A stretch of DNA of 64,000 bases, from contig JAFPZF010000075.1 in assembly GCA_017417385.1 (NCBI GenBank), positions 1-64,000 of the forward strand, given 5' to 3'. The notes below the pieces were generated by a model. It saw nothing but the letters and a program-made list of their open reading frames with translations, was not told the origin of the DNA and did not search any database. Made by a program: the position numbers and the translations under genes. How positions within the stretch are numbered: the stretch's first letter is position 1; every line of letters starts with the position of its first letter. Positions 56,743-64,000 of this stretch are shown here, in pieces. This DNA is from Bacteroidales bacterium (lineage in GTDB: Bacteria > Bacteroidota > Bacteroidia > Bacteroidales > Marinilabiliaceae).

Positions 56743-58053
56743 TTACTTCTTATATCTCTCTATTAGCTCTTTCGGGAGCCTCACTATGCAGATATTCATC
56801 GAGTGCCCGTCCTCGCTTAGCATGGCGGATTGTATCTCTATCTCCGTGCCGTCAGGCTTGAATGTCGGGTGGACGTGGTCGCGCGCCGTCGTCTTATGCC
56901 CTGCCGTCAGCAGTGTTCTCTCCTTCGTGTGGCGGTCTACTATCCATAGCTCTCTCGCGAAGTCGTCTCCGGCTACCCAATGCCCGTCCTGCGAGCCCGC
57001 TACGTGCCAGAAGTTGTCCCCGTCGACCTGACCCTCTAGCGTGAGCTCCCTCGTCCGCATGTTGACGACGGCTATCCCTGTCGCATACTCCTTTGTCCCC
57101 GATGGCCCCCAGTCGTTCGTCGTGTCGCTGATCCTCTCGTCCTGTGCTATTGGTCTGTGGCCTATTATCGCTATCGCAAGCTCGTCCTCGCTGATGACGG
57201 CCTCGTGCGTCACCCAGTCATACTCCGTCTCCCTGTATATCGGCCTCAGGTTGCTGCCGTCTGCATTGACCATCCATGTCCGCTGTGGTGCCTTCCCGCC
57301 AGTCTCCCAGCAGAATATGACCTCCCCGGGATGCCACGGATTCCCCTGTATGTGCCCTACTTTGAAGTGTACCGCTACGACTGGCTCCGCCTTTCCCGTC
57401 CTGAGGTCCATCTTGCCTATCCCACTCGGTCCCGCACCCATGTTCCTCGGACCGAAGTTCCCGCTTATCGGCTCCTTTATCGGCATCTTCCTCGCATACT
57501 CCTTGTCGAGCCTGAAGTAGATGAACTCCTCGCTCCCGTCGAGCGCCATGTCGTCCTCTGTGCATAGCTCCGCCGGTATCGTGCCGCATATCCTCTCGTA
57601 GTGCTTCTTCTTCTTTAGCTTCCCTGCCTCCGAGTCCGCAAAGAGCTTCTCGAGGTCTATCTCGACGACTTGCATCCCCGTGAGCTTGTCCTCCTTGTCC
57701 TTCACCTTCCGCATGTGATATAGGTGCATCGACTTCCGCGCTACGCATAGCATCCCGTTGAATCCTCCCTCTGTGACCTGCACTATGTCCCCCGTCTCCT
57801 CGTTGACCGCCATCGCCTCATGCTCGACTCTGTCCGAACGGAAGATGACCCACTTCCCGTCACTAGTCCACTGGTTGTGCGTCTGGTATATCTTCGAGTC
57901 CCCTGTCCCGCTCTTGCTCGTCAGGAATACGAGCTCAACCCCCGTCTTGGGGTCATTGATGACTTTCCGCTCCGACGGAAATCGTGTCCCTATCTGCGCT
58001 ACGCTTAGTGCAGACACTGCCATTGCCACGAGGCATGATGCTATTCTTTTCAT
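56743..58053 (-). CDS. PL22-type oligogalacturonate lyase
   Basis: 436 residues. Signal peptide (KRIASCLVAMAVSALSVAQ). Seven-bladed propeller pattern with THNQWTSDGKWVIFRSDR near the N-terminus, GPSGIGKMDLRTGKAEPV, HIQGNPWHPGEVIFCWETGG, YDWVTHEAVISEDE, and C-terminal RDHVHPTFKPDGTEIEIQSAML, with conserved His residues that bind the catalytic Mn2+. It splits oligogalacturonides to unsaturated products, which feed the GH105 enzyme 9 kb away. Operon with the PKD/CBM9-like gene. Confidence 0.87.
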   Translation of the reverse strand: MKRIASCLVAMAVSALSVAQIGTRFPSERKVINDPKTGVELVFLTSKSGTGDSKIYQTHNQWTSDGKWVIFRSDRVEHEAMAVNEETGDIVQVTEGGFNGMLCVARKSMHLYHMRKVKDKEDKLTGMQVVEIDLEKLFADSEAGKLKKKKHYERICGTIPAELCTEDDMALDGSEEFIYFRLDKEYARKMPIKEPISGNFGPRNMGAGPSGIGKMDLRTGKAEPVVAVHFKVGHIQGNPWHPGEVIFCWETGGKAPQRTWMVNADGSNLRPIYRETEYDWVTHEAVISEDELAIAIIGHRPIAQDERISDTTNDWGPSGTKEYATGIAVVNMRTRELTLEGQVDGDNFWHVAGSQDGHWVAGDDFARELWIVDRHTKERTLLTAGHKTTARDHVHPTFKPDGTEIEIQSAMLSEDGHSMNICIVRLPKELIERYKK

Positions 58054-58251
58054 GTTGCTCTTTTTTGCGTTGGCCGCCCCCTCTCTCCACTTCCGTTCAG
58101 TGTCTCTGGGGCGCCGACCGTGTCTCTATTCTGGACTTTCTTACGCAATGATACGAATTATTCGTCTAACTGCCAAAACTATATGCGCTCTTATCCCCCT
58201 TCCCTTCTTCCCCGTCTTCCCCTTCTTCCCCTTCCCTCCCCAATAACGCAA

Positions 58252-58289
58252 CATGGAGCCCGACGCCCCTTTCGACGCCAGGCTCCATG
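58252..58289 (-). terminator. 9-bp hairpin between DUF4491 and PL22 genes
   Basis: CATGGAGCC (58252-58260) pairs with GGCTCCATG (58281-58289). Downstream of the DUF4491 gene on the minus strand; no T-run. Confidence 0.55.
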
Positions 58290-58325
58290 CCCTATGTCCT
58301 TCTTCTCCCCTTCTTCTCTCCCCTA

Positions 58326-58622
58326 CTATCCCTTCCTGTTCGGGTTCTTCGGGAACCATCCCTTCCTGACTCTCTCCCGCTGCTGGAATAGCTCCAGTAT
58401 CGACCAGAAGCACGAGAATGCAAAGACTCCCAGTATCGAGCTTATCACCCAGTGACTGACAAATAGCGATGCCACTGTCGCCACTACGCCTACCAGCGCA
58501 AAAGCCCACCAGCAGCCGACGCCAAAATAATACTCTGCCTTGATGACTATCGGGTGAAAGAACCCTATCGTCAAGAACGTCGCTGCACCCAATATCAGGC
58601 CGCCGAAATTCATTGTCTCCAT
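58326..58622 (-). CDS. DUF4491 small membrane protein
   Basis: 98 residues with three hydrophobic helices (GGLILGAATFLTIGFFHPIVIK; CWWAFALVGVVATVASLFV; WVISSILGVFAFSCFWSILELFQQ). Matches the DUF4491 family, of unknown role. The family usually starts at NFGG, so ATG at 58613 may be the true start. Confidence 0.85.
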   Translation of the reverse strand: METMNFGGLILGAATFLTIGFFHPIVIKAEYYFGVGCWWAFALVGVVATVASLFVSHWVISSILGVFAFSCFWSILELFQQRERVRKGWFPKNPNRKG

Positions 58623-58725
58623 TTCCTCTTTTCCTCTCCTTGTTTCTATTATTGGTTTTTGTTTGTTTTTTCGTTGTGTCCTCGTGCCTCCTACGTCTCT
58701 TTTTTGCTCTTCTTTCTCCCCTCTT

Positions 58726-58780
58726 AGGTTAGCGTTGGGTTAGCGTTGGGTTAGACTTGGGTTAGACCTGAGTTAGACCT
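58726..58780 (+). repeat. Five 11-bp direct repeats
   Basis: AGGTTAGCGTT, GGGTTAGCGTT, GGGTTAGACTT, GGGTTAGACCT, GAGTTAGACCT, head to tail. Lies between two reverse-strand genes, in the opposite orientation relative to the gene it precedes (58622). The following 58781-58880 is a pyrimidine tract. Confidence 0.75.
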
Positions 58781-58882
58781 GAGCTCGCTTTTCCCCCTTC
58801 TCCTCCCCCTTCTCCTCCCCTTCTTCTTCCCTTCTTTCCCCCTTCTCTTCCCTTCTCCTTCCTCTTCTCTCCATTCCTCCCC

Positions 58883-59224
58883 TTATCCTCGTCTCGCTTC
58901 TATCAGCGGCTTTCCGAAGTCTATCTCGCCGCCCATCTCCCGTGCTATCTCCTGCGCCGTGCTCTCTATTGTCTCCGTATATTCCGCCTCCCTCTTCTTC
59001 GAGCGCCGTCCCTTCCCCTCGTATAGCGTCCTGCTCCCCATAGCGTCGTACGAGATCCTGAAGTCGTCCTCCGTCTCGTGAGGGAAGAAGCTGACCGTCA
59101 CCTCATACTTTATCTGTCCACACTCGCTGTCCGAGACGAGACACACCTGTGCCGCCCGTCTCTCGACACCATTATATTCACATCTACCCGCATAGTAGCA
59201 CTCAAATACATTTATCGTCGCCAT
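58883..59224 (-). CDS. Hypothetical small protein
   Basis: 113 residues from ATG at 59224 (ATINVFECYYAGRCEYNGVERRAAQVCLVSD). The longer in-frame start overlaps the promoter and is rejected. Sequence suggests a beta-rich domain (IKYEVTVSFFPHETEDDFRISYDAMGSRTLYEGKGRRSKKREAEY). Family not recognised. -7 element TATATTTG lies at plus 59249-59256. Confidence 0.7.
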   Translation of the reverse strand: MATINVFECYYAGRCEYNGVERRAAQVCLVSDSECGQIKYEVTVSFFPHETEDDFRISYDAMGSRTLYEGKGRRSKKREAEYTETIESTAQEIAREMGGEIDFGKPLIEARRG

Positions 59225-59248
59225 GCCTTTTTCTTGTTTTCCTTTTTG

Positions 59249-59256
59249 CAAATATA
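59249..59256 (-). promoter_or_regulatory. -7 element of the hypothetical gene at 58883
   Basis: TATATTTG on the minus strand, 25 nt before the ATG. Confidence 0.6.
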
Positions 59257-59439
59257 CTCATTTGTCGCTTCTCGGGCGACAACAATCTTCTTCTCATGCT
59301 CTAACTTTGCTCTCAGATATCAGCGAGACGGCTCTCTATTGTATTGCTTGCTAGCTCTTTAGCTCCTGCATACAATAAATGTTTTGTCTCTCCGTTATAT
59401 GGATGTCAATCAAAAACGAACTAACAAATATCTACGATT

Positions 59440-60117
59440 ATGGAAAACGTAAATTCTTCAGAGCTCGTATTCGTTCTCGACAAGAGCGGTTCTATGTCTG
59501 GCCTCGAGGCTGACACTATCGGCGGCTTCAACTCTATGCTCGCCAAGCAGAAGGAGCAGCAGGGCACCTGCCGTGTCACGACGGTCCTTTTTGACAACAA
59601 CTACAAGCTCCTCCACGACCGCATCGACCTCGCTGCCGTCAGCCCTCTCACTGCCAACGACTATCTCCCGGGTGGTAGCACTGCCCTCCTCGACGCCCTT
59701 GGCGACACTATCCACAAGATTATCGACGTCCAGAAGTCTCAGTCTGCCGAGCATCGCGCCGAGAAGGTCATCTTCGTCATCATCACCGATGGTCAGGAGA
59801 ACAGCAGTCGCCGCTTCTCCGCTCCCGAGATCAAGTCTCTCATCACGTCTCAGCAGTCCGAGTTCGGCTGGGAGTTTATCTTCCTCGGTGCTAATATCGA
59901 CGCAGTCTCTACCGCCGCCCGCTATGGCATCTCCGAGGATCGCGCCTCCCGCTATGTCAACGACTCTAAGGGCGTCAACCTCAACTTCGCCTGCGTCGGC
60001 GAGGCCCTCAGCTTCATACGCTCCAAGAAGGGTCGTATGACTCGCGAGTGGAAACAGCGTATCGACGAGGACTACCAGGCTCGAGAGGGACACGAGGGGC
60101 ACGACCTTCCCTTCTAG
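59440..60117 (+). CDS. Von Willebrand factor A domain protein
   Basis: 225 residues, no signal peptide. MIDAS motif DKSGSMS (residues 14-20, DxSxS), the threonine in GGSTALLDAL and the late Asp in IITDGQENSSRR are present, so metal binding looks intact. Cytoplasmic VWA proteins act as metal-dependent interaction modules, often near TerD- or kinase-type stress genes; none is adjacent here. C-terminus basic then acidic. Confidence 0.88.
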   Translation: MENVNSSELVFVLDKSGSMSGLEADTIGGFNSMLAKQKEQQGTCRVTTVLFDNNYKLLHDRIDLAAVSPLTANDYLPGGSTALLDALGDTIHKIIDVQKSQSAEHRAEKVIFVIITDGQENSSRRFSAPEIKSLITSQQSEFGWEFIFLGANIDAVSTAARYGISEDRASRYVNDSKGVNLNFACVGEALSFIRSKKGRMTREWKQRIDEDYQAREGHEGHDLPF

Positions 60118-60166
60118 TTCCCTTCTCCCTCCTCTCTCCTTGCATTCGTTCAACTTCTTTTTCCGC

Positions 60167-60265
60167 ATGCATGACAGCACCTCCCTTTCTATCATCAAGA
60201 TGATTGTCTCAGGTATCGTCGTCGCTATCAACCTTTTCTTCGCCGTCAAGGAGTGCTTCTTCTGA
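60167..60265 (+). CDS. Small membrane peptide
   Basis: 32 residues: short polar start, then a single hydrophobic helix (IIKMIVSGIVVAINLFFAV) and KECFF. Codon endings (ATC, GTC, TTC) match the neighbouring + strand genes, and it lies between the VWA stop and a terminator. Likely co-transcribed with the VWA gene. Unknown role. Confidence 0.5.
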   Translation: MHDSTSLSIIKMIVSGIVVAINLFFAVKECFF

Positions 60266-60292
60266 CTTTATTTTGACTTTAATCCATCTAAA

Positions 60293-60326
60293 AAGGGCTC
60301 CCGCACCTCTCCGTGCGGAAGCCCTT
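60293..60326 (+). terminator. Terminator after the VWA gene
   Basis: AAGGGCT-CCGCAC pairs with GTGCGG-AGCCCTT (one mismatch); an outer ATCTAA/TTAGAT pair (60286-60291 / 60332-60337) extends it. Confidence 0.8.
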
Positions 60327-60393
60327 ATATCTTAGATAGGGTAGGGGTGTCCTTCTCTTCCCCCTTCTTTCCCCTTCTTCCCCTTCTATTCCC

Positions 60394-61593
60394 TTACTTA
60401 ATGCCCATCTTCTTCTTTATCTCCTTCGGGACTGCATCCTTGTGGACGAGTATGTTGATGGTCTTGTACGCTACGAACGCCTTAGACGCATACCATACGC
60501 CCTTGTAGTCGCCCGCTGTGCCCCACGAGTTCTTCACCATGAAGTACTCCTTGCCGTTCTGGTCCTTCGCCATTCCATAGACGAGCATGCCGTGGTCGTC
60601 CGTCGTCTCCCAGTTGTCATAGCCTTCCTGCCTCAACTCCTGCGTGACCTTCACCTCTGGCAATGGCCTCGATGTCAGCTCGTCCTTCTTCTCCGTCTTC
60701 GTCAGGCCTGTCCACCTCGCCATGTCGCTGCCCGTGATGTCAGCTCCGTGTGCCTCGTCCGGCATCACTGCAAGTCCCTTCCTCGTGAAGCCCGTCTCCG
60801 AGACGTCCGCTCCCCATGCGAAGGTGTAGCCATTCTTGATTGCGTTGTCCATGACTGCCATCAGCTCGTCGAGAGGCAGGTTGTAAGACGTGCCCCATCT
60901 CCAGTTGTCCTGTACCTCGATGATGAACTGGCTGTAGAACGGATGATGAGTGAACGACGTCAACGATACGTAGTCCTCCAGGTTCAACCCTGTCTCCTTC
61001 ATGTAGCTCATCGGGGTGTACTTCTTGCCGTTATACGTGAACTCCGTCGGGACTGCTCCGAGATATGTGTCATATACGGCATTCACAGCCTTGAACCATG
61101 CCGGACTCAGCTTCTTCTGGTCGCTCTTAGCTATACCATCTACCATGCCCTTCACGACCTTGAAGAACTCGTTGAAGTTCGCCAGTGTGTCACCATACAG
61201 CGTGCCCGGCAGCGGCATCGCCGTCTCCGGTATCATGCCGTAGTTCTTCATGCAGTATACTGCATCATAGAAGCTGCCTCCCTCCGAGAACGAGATGTCT
61301 CCGTGCATCCTGACCGATGCCTTCGCCCTGTCCTCGTATGTCTTGTGTGCAAGGAACATCTCGCAGAAGTTGTACTCGCCCTTGCCCATCCTCAGAAGCT
61401 CCGCCTCGAAGAAGCCCAGACTCGAGAATGCCCAGCACGTGCCCGACTTGTTCTGATTCTTAATGCTTGTGATCGGTATCTCTTTTACTGTCGTGAACAC
61501 AAACCCTGTCGTGTCCTTCTTCTCCTTGTCGTCAGCTATTGCGCTGCCGCCTATCATGGTCAGCGCAAGAAGACATGCTAACTCTTTCTTCAT
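60394..61593 (-). CDS. C1-family peptidase, bleomycin-hydrolase-like
   Basis: 399 residues. Signal peptide (KKELACLLALTMIGGSAIA). Papain-type catalytic residues: Cys53 in KSGTCWAFSS, His in DDHGMLVYG and Asn in MVKNSWGT. The insertions and C-terminal lysine-rich tail (KEIKKKMGIK) fit aminopeptidase C/bleomycin hydrolase relatives exported in Bacteroidales. Periplasmic or surface peptidase trimming peptides from the N-terminus. Single gene, own promoter. Confidence 0.92.
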   Translation of the reverse strand: MKKELACLLALTMIGGSAIADDKEKKDTTGFVFTTVKEIPITSIKNQNKSGTCWAFSSLGFFEAELLRMGKGEYNFCEMFLAHKTYEDRAKASVRMHGDISFSEGGSFYDAVYCMKNYGMIPETAMPLPGTLYGDTLANFNEFFKVVKGMVDGIAKSDQKKLSPAWFKAVNAVYDTYLGAVPTEFTYNGKKYTPMSYMKETGLNLEDYVSLTSFTHHPFYSQFIIEVQDNWRWGTSYNLPLDELMAVMDNAIKNGYTFAWGADVSETGFTRKGLAVMPDEAHGADITGSDMARWTGLTKTEKKDELTSRPLPEVKVTQELRQEGYDNWETTDDHGMLVYGMAKDQNGKEYFMVKNSWGTAGDYKGVWYASKAFVAYKTINILVHKDAVPKEIKKKMGIK

Positions 61594-61620
61594 TAATGTT
61601 TTACTTTGTGGTTACCTGTT

Positions 61621-61641
61621 GCCGCACGTCTCCGTGCGACG
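61621..61641 (-). promoter_or_regulatory. Leader hairpin of the peptidase gene
   Basis: CGCACG and CGTGCG (loop GAGA on the minus strand) form a 6-bp GNRA-like hairpin between the promoter and the start codon. Confidence 0.5.
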
Positions 61642-61650
61642 TCAACAACG

Positions 61651-61680
61651 CAAATTTACTAATTATATGATACTTAGCAA
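61651..61680 (-). promoter_or_regulatory. Promoter of the C1 peptidase gene
   Basis: Minus strand: TTG (plus 61678-61680), 19-bp spacer, TAAATTTG (plus 61651-61658). Confidence 0.7.
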
Positions 61681-61799
61681 CCTCTTACCCCCATTATTCT
61701 GTTTCTTTAACGCCTATTCTCAGCATTTTCCTTGCATTTTGTTTCAAAATTCCCCGCCTTCCGTGAAACTCACTCTCCGTTGATCCGTTATTTGTACCC

Positions 61800-62178
61800 T
61801 TCCGATTAAGCGACTGCATACTTTCGATTGAGCGAGTGCAGAACGAGCTTGCTCGTTATGCCGAACTTTTCGATTAAGCGAGTGCAGAGGGAACTTGTTC
61901 ACTCTGCCGAGCGTGAGAAAAGTAGACGAAGTCAACGTGAGGAATGAAGACAAAGCCAACTTTTCGATTAAGCGAGTGCAGAGGGAACTTGTTCACTCTG
62001 CCGAGCGTGAGAAAGTAAGGCGCCAGTCAATGGAGCTTGCTACAATTTCCGAACTTTTCGATTGAGCGAGTGCAATGCAAGCTTGCTTGCAGATTGCCGA
62101 GCGTGAGAAAAGTAGACGAAGTCAACGTGAGGAATGAAGACATAGTCAACGCAGAAAAAGCAATTTATAGAAGTTCCC
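61800..62178 (+). repeat. REP-like repeat cluster D
   Basis: Four to five units on the + strand with hairpins such as AACGAG-CTTG-CTCGTT, GCAGAG-(G)GAA-CTTG-TTC(A)-CTCTGC twice and GCAAG-CTTG-CTTGC, separated by the spacer AAGTAGACGAAGTCAACGTG. It ends in the same tail (AGAAAAAGCAATTTATAGAA, GTTCCC) as copy A. Bases 61681-61799 hold no gene. Confidence 0.85.
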
Positions 62179-62184
62179 ATAAAA

Positions 62185-62224
62185 GAGGCGGCAAAGACGT
62201 TGTAAAATACGTCTCTGCCGCCTC
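62185..62224 (-). terminator. Terminator of miaB
   Basis: GAGGCGGCA (62185-62193) and TGCCGCCTC (62216-62224), extended by AGACGT/ACGTCT with one mismatch; TTTT follows on the minus strand. The REP-like cluster begins right after it. Confidence 0.85.
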
Positions 62225-62245
62225 GCTCTATTCTTTTCTTTCTCT

Positions 62246-63589
62246 CTACTCCTCTGCCTTGCCTATGAGCGTCGCCTGTGTGCTCCTCTCGACTTTTACT
62301 CTGACGGTCTCTCCTATGTGATGCCCCTCCGCCGGGAATACTACGGCCTTGTTCTGCTCGCTCCGACCCATCAGGTCGCTCGTCGACTTCCTCGACCTGT
62401 TCTCTACGAGGACCTCGAATGTCTTCCCCTCGTCCCTCTTGTTGCTCTCTATCGACAGCCGTCCCTGGAGCTCTATTATCTCCTTCAGCCTCCGCGCCTT
62501 TACCTCGGCCGGGACGTCGTCCTTCATGTTCTTCGCCGCAAAGGTCCCCGGCCTCTCCGAGTACTGGAACATGAACGCATTGTCAAATCTTGCCCACTCC
62601 ATCAGGCTCAGCGTCTCCCTGTGGTCCTCCTCGGTCTCCGTGCAGAACCCGCAGAAGACGTCCGTCGTCAGCCCACAGTCGGGAATGATGCTCCGGATGG
62701 CCTCTATCCTCCCCATGTACCACTCCCTCGTGTACTTCCTGTTCATGGCCTTCAGTATCTTGCTGCTACCGCTCTGCATCGGCAGGTGTATGTGGTTGCA
62801 GATGTTCTTATATTTGGCTATGACTCTTAGCGTCTCGTCTGTCATGTCCTTCGGGTGAGACGACGTGAACCTCAGTCTCATCTCGGGGAACTCCTCCGCC
62901 GCCATCGCCATCAGCTCCGCAAAGCTGACTGCCTTCTTCCCGTCTATCCCCCCTTCATCAACGTAGTTGTACGAGTTGACGTTCTGCCCGAGTAGCACTG
63001 CCTCTCTGTAACCCTTTTCCCTCATGTTGCTCAGCTCCTTCATGATGCTCTCGACTGGCCTGCTCCTCTCCCTGCCCCTCGTGTACGGGACTATGCAATA
63101 AGAGCAGAAATTGTTGCACCCTCTCATGATCGAGACGAAGCCCGATATCTTGCTGTGCCCCGTCCTCGTCGGCAGTATGCCGGAATATGTCTCGGTTAGA
63201 CTTAGGTTGGTGTTGATTGCCTTCTCCCCAGCCTCCGCCGTCGCCACGAGGTGCGGCAGGTCAAGATACGAGTCCGGTCCGACGACTATGTCCGCTCCGC
63301 TCTCGAATAGGCTCTCCTTCGCCCGCTCCGCGACGCACCCTATTATGCCTATGACGACTCTCCTCCCTCTCTTCATCGCCTGCAGCTCCTGTAGCCTGCC
63401 GACAACCCTCTGCTCCGCATTCTCCCTCACCGAACACGTGTTTATCAGTATGCAGTCCGCCTCTCCGATCTCCTCCGTCATCTCATATCCGGTCGTCTGC
63501 ATCACTGTCGCTACTACCTCGCTGTCCGCTACGTTCATCTGGCATCCGTACGTCTCTATGTACAGCCTCTTGACCTCCTCTGTTTGCAT
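62246..63589 (-). CDS. miaB: tRNA methylthiotransferase MiaB
   Basis: 447 residues from ATG at 63589 (QTEEVKRLYIETYGCQMN). A 44-codon upstream extension has no family similarity and lies behind the promoter. UPF0004 domain with three cysteines (YGCQMN, NTCSVR, GCVAER), radical-SAM cluster CNNFCSYC, and C-terminal TRAM domain (TFEVLVENRSRKS, VKVERSTQATLIGKA). It adds a methylthio group to i6A37 of tRNAs using two Fe-S clusters and SAM. Complete. Confidence 0.95.
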   Translation of the reverse strand: MQTEEVKRLYIETYGCQMNVADSEVVATVMQTTGYEMTEEIGEADCILINTCSVRENAEQRVVGRLQELQAMKRGRRVVIGIIGCVAERAKESLFESGADIVVGPDSYLDLPHLVATAEAGEKAINTNLSLTETYSGILPTRTGHSKISGFVSIMRGCNNFCSYCIVPYTRGRERSRPVESIMKELSNMREKGYREAVLLGQNVNSYNYVDEGGIDGKKAVSFAELMAMAAEEFPEMRLRFTSSHPKDMTDETLRVIAKYKNICNHIHLPMQSGSSKILKAMNRKYTREWYMGRIEAIRSIIPDCGLTTDVFCGFCTETEEDHRETLSLMEWARFDNAFMFQYSERPGTFAAKNMKDDVPAEVKARRLKEIIELQGRLSIESNKRDEGKTFEVLVENRSRKSTSDLMGRSEQNKAVVFPAEGHHIGETVRVKVERSTQATLIGKAEE

Positions 63590-63723
63590 TTCTTTACGTA
63601 TCTTTGGTTTTTGTCGCAGGTTTTTGAAACAACCTTTGGTCTGCTTCGTATAAATTAAGTGAAAGGAATGAGACGAACGTGGTCCGCTCCCAGACACGCA
63701 TTCTCCTAACCCTTTCGACATCG

Positions 63724-63731
63724 CAAAGTTA
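63724..63731 (-). promoter_or_regulatory. -7 element of miaB
   Basis: TAACTTTG on the minus strand; predicted leader of about 130 nt before miaB. No clear -33. Confidence 0.55.
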
Positions 63732-63754
63732 CAACATTTAAAACGATTAAGACT

Positions 63755-64000
63755 ATGAAAATAATGGTCCCCATCGACTTCTCGGAGAATTCTATCCTCG
63801 CTCTCGAGACTGCTCTCGGACTAGCCAATAGGCTTAACTCCGATCTCCGTATGGTCTACGTAACCCCAGCCGGATCTAAGTACGCTAAGGGTCTGGAGGA
63901 CCATACCGACTCCGACGAACACCCTCAGGACAAGCTCGAAAAGCTCCTCCTCGACTACCGACAGCAGTACGCCGTCAAGGGTAAGTTCGACTACAAGATG
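63755..64000 (+). CDS. Universal stress protein family, partial
   Basis: First 82 codons, cut by the window edge. KIMVPIDFSENSILALETALGLANRLNSDLRMVYVTP is the usual UspA N-terminus (strand, DFS, helix, strand). The G-x2-G-x9-G-S/T nucleotide motif would lie beyond the window. Divergent from miaB. Confidence 0.85.
   Translation, partial: MKIMVPIDFSENSILALETALGLANRLNSDLRMVYVTPAGSKYAKGLEDHTDSDEHPQDKLEKLLLDYRQQYAVKGKFDYKM

Noticed and set aside
63180-63205. GGTTAGACTTAGG word inside miaB resembling the 11-bp repeats
   Set aside because: It is coding sequence, a single unit, and not in register with a second copy.
63599-63606. TATCTTTG pointing right inside the miaB leader
   Set aside because: No -33 at the right distance and it is 150 bp from the stress-protein gene; probably chance.
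63590-63721. 44-codon N-terminal extension of MiaB
   Set aside because: No family member has it, and a -7 promoter element lies just upstream so most of it would be 5' leader.
1-64000. tRNA or rRNA genes
   Set aside because: No cloverleaf with TTCGANTC-type T-loop or rRNA segment was noticed on reading both strands.

Overview
The window is from a member of the Bacteroidales (Bacteroidota). The evidence is the -33/-7 promoter type (TTTG or TTG, about 20 bp, TAnnTTTG) in front of many genes, a TonB receptor with a carboxypeptidase-like N-terminal domain, type IX secretion sorting domains, small family proteins typical of this order (DUF4250, DUF2795, DUF4491, DUF4876), and a pectin-degrading gene set of the gut or rumen kind. 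I cannot fix the genus; a Prevotella-like or Porphyromonas-like lineage with T9SS fits.

Layout. 1-11.9 kb: a TonB receptor, DUF4876 lipoprotein and DUF6850-type outer-membrane barrel, then two tandem paralogous secreted proteins, a candidate stand-alone sRNA, and a reverse-strand pair (TPR protein, Nudix hydrolase). This block is flanked by inverted copies of a 225-bp repeat. 12-16.5 kb: a frameshifted amino-acid-binding lipoprotein gene, a highly structured RNA with a competing terminator, an EcoRI-type adenine methyltransferase coupled to a DUF262-HNH nuclease, and a dense cluster of REP-like palindromes. 16.6-34 kb: the str/S10/spc/alpha ribosomal super-operon (rpsL to rplQ, with fusA, secY, infA and rpoA). 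34-38 kb: outer-membrane biogenesis operon (foldase lipoprotein, SurA, OstA-like). 38-45 kb: an acyltransferase remnant, a six-bladed propeller lipoprotein, an HTH-like protein, then dapB, lepB, a degenerate LepB paralogue, DUF4250 and a small unknown gene in one run, and a DUF2795 gene. 45-48 kb and 55.5-58 kb: pectin-degradation genes on the reverse strand (GH28, GH105, a PKD/CBM9-like protein, PL22). 48-55.4 kb: a TPR-membrane-HTH regulator and secreted or T9SS proteins with mosaic base composition. 58-64 kb: DUF4491, an unknown, a VWA protein, a C1 bleomycin-hydrolase-like peptidase, another REP-like cluster, miaB, and the start of a universal stress protein.

The most notable non-coding signals are: (1) a five-helix RNA rod upstream of the methyltransferase-nuclease pair whose closing strand can instead form a terminator, an attenuator or riboswitch-like layout; (2) REP-like repeats with a constant CTTG loop and co-varying stems at four loci, two of them inverted around an 11-kb segment; (3) arrays of exact 11-bp direct repeats upstream of several genes; (4) a promoter-hairpin-terminator unit at 9.57-9.74 kb that looks like a small RNA; (5) a reversal of purine/pyrimidine strand bias and codon-ending preference near 31-36 kb.
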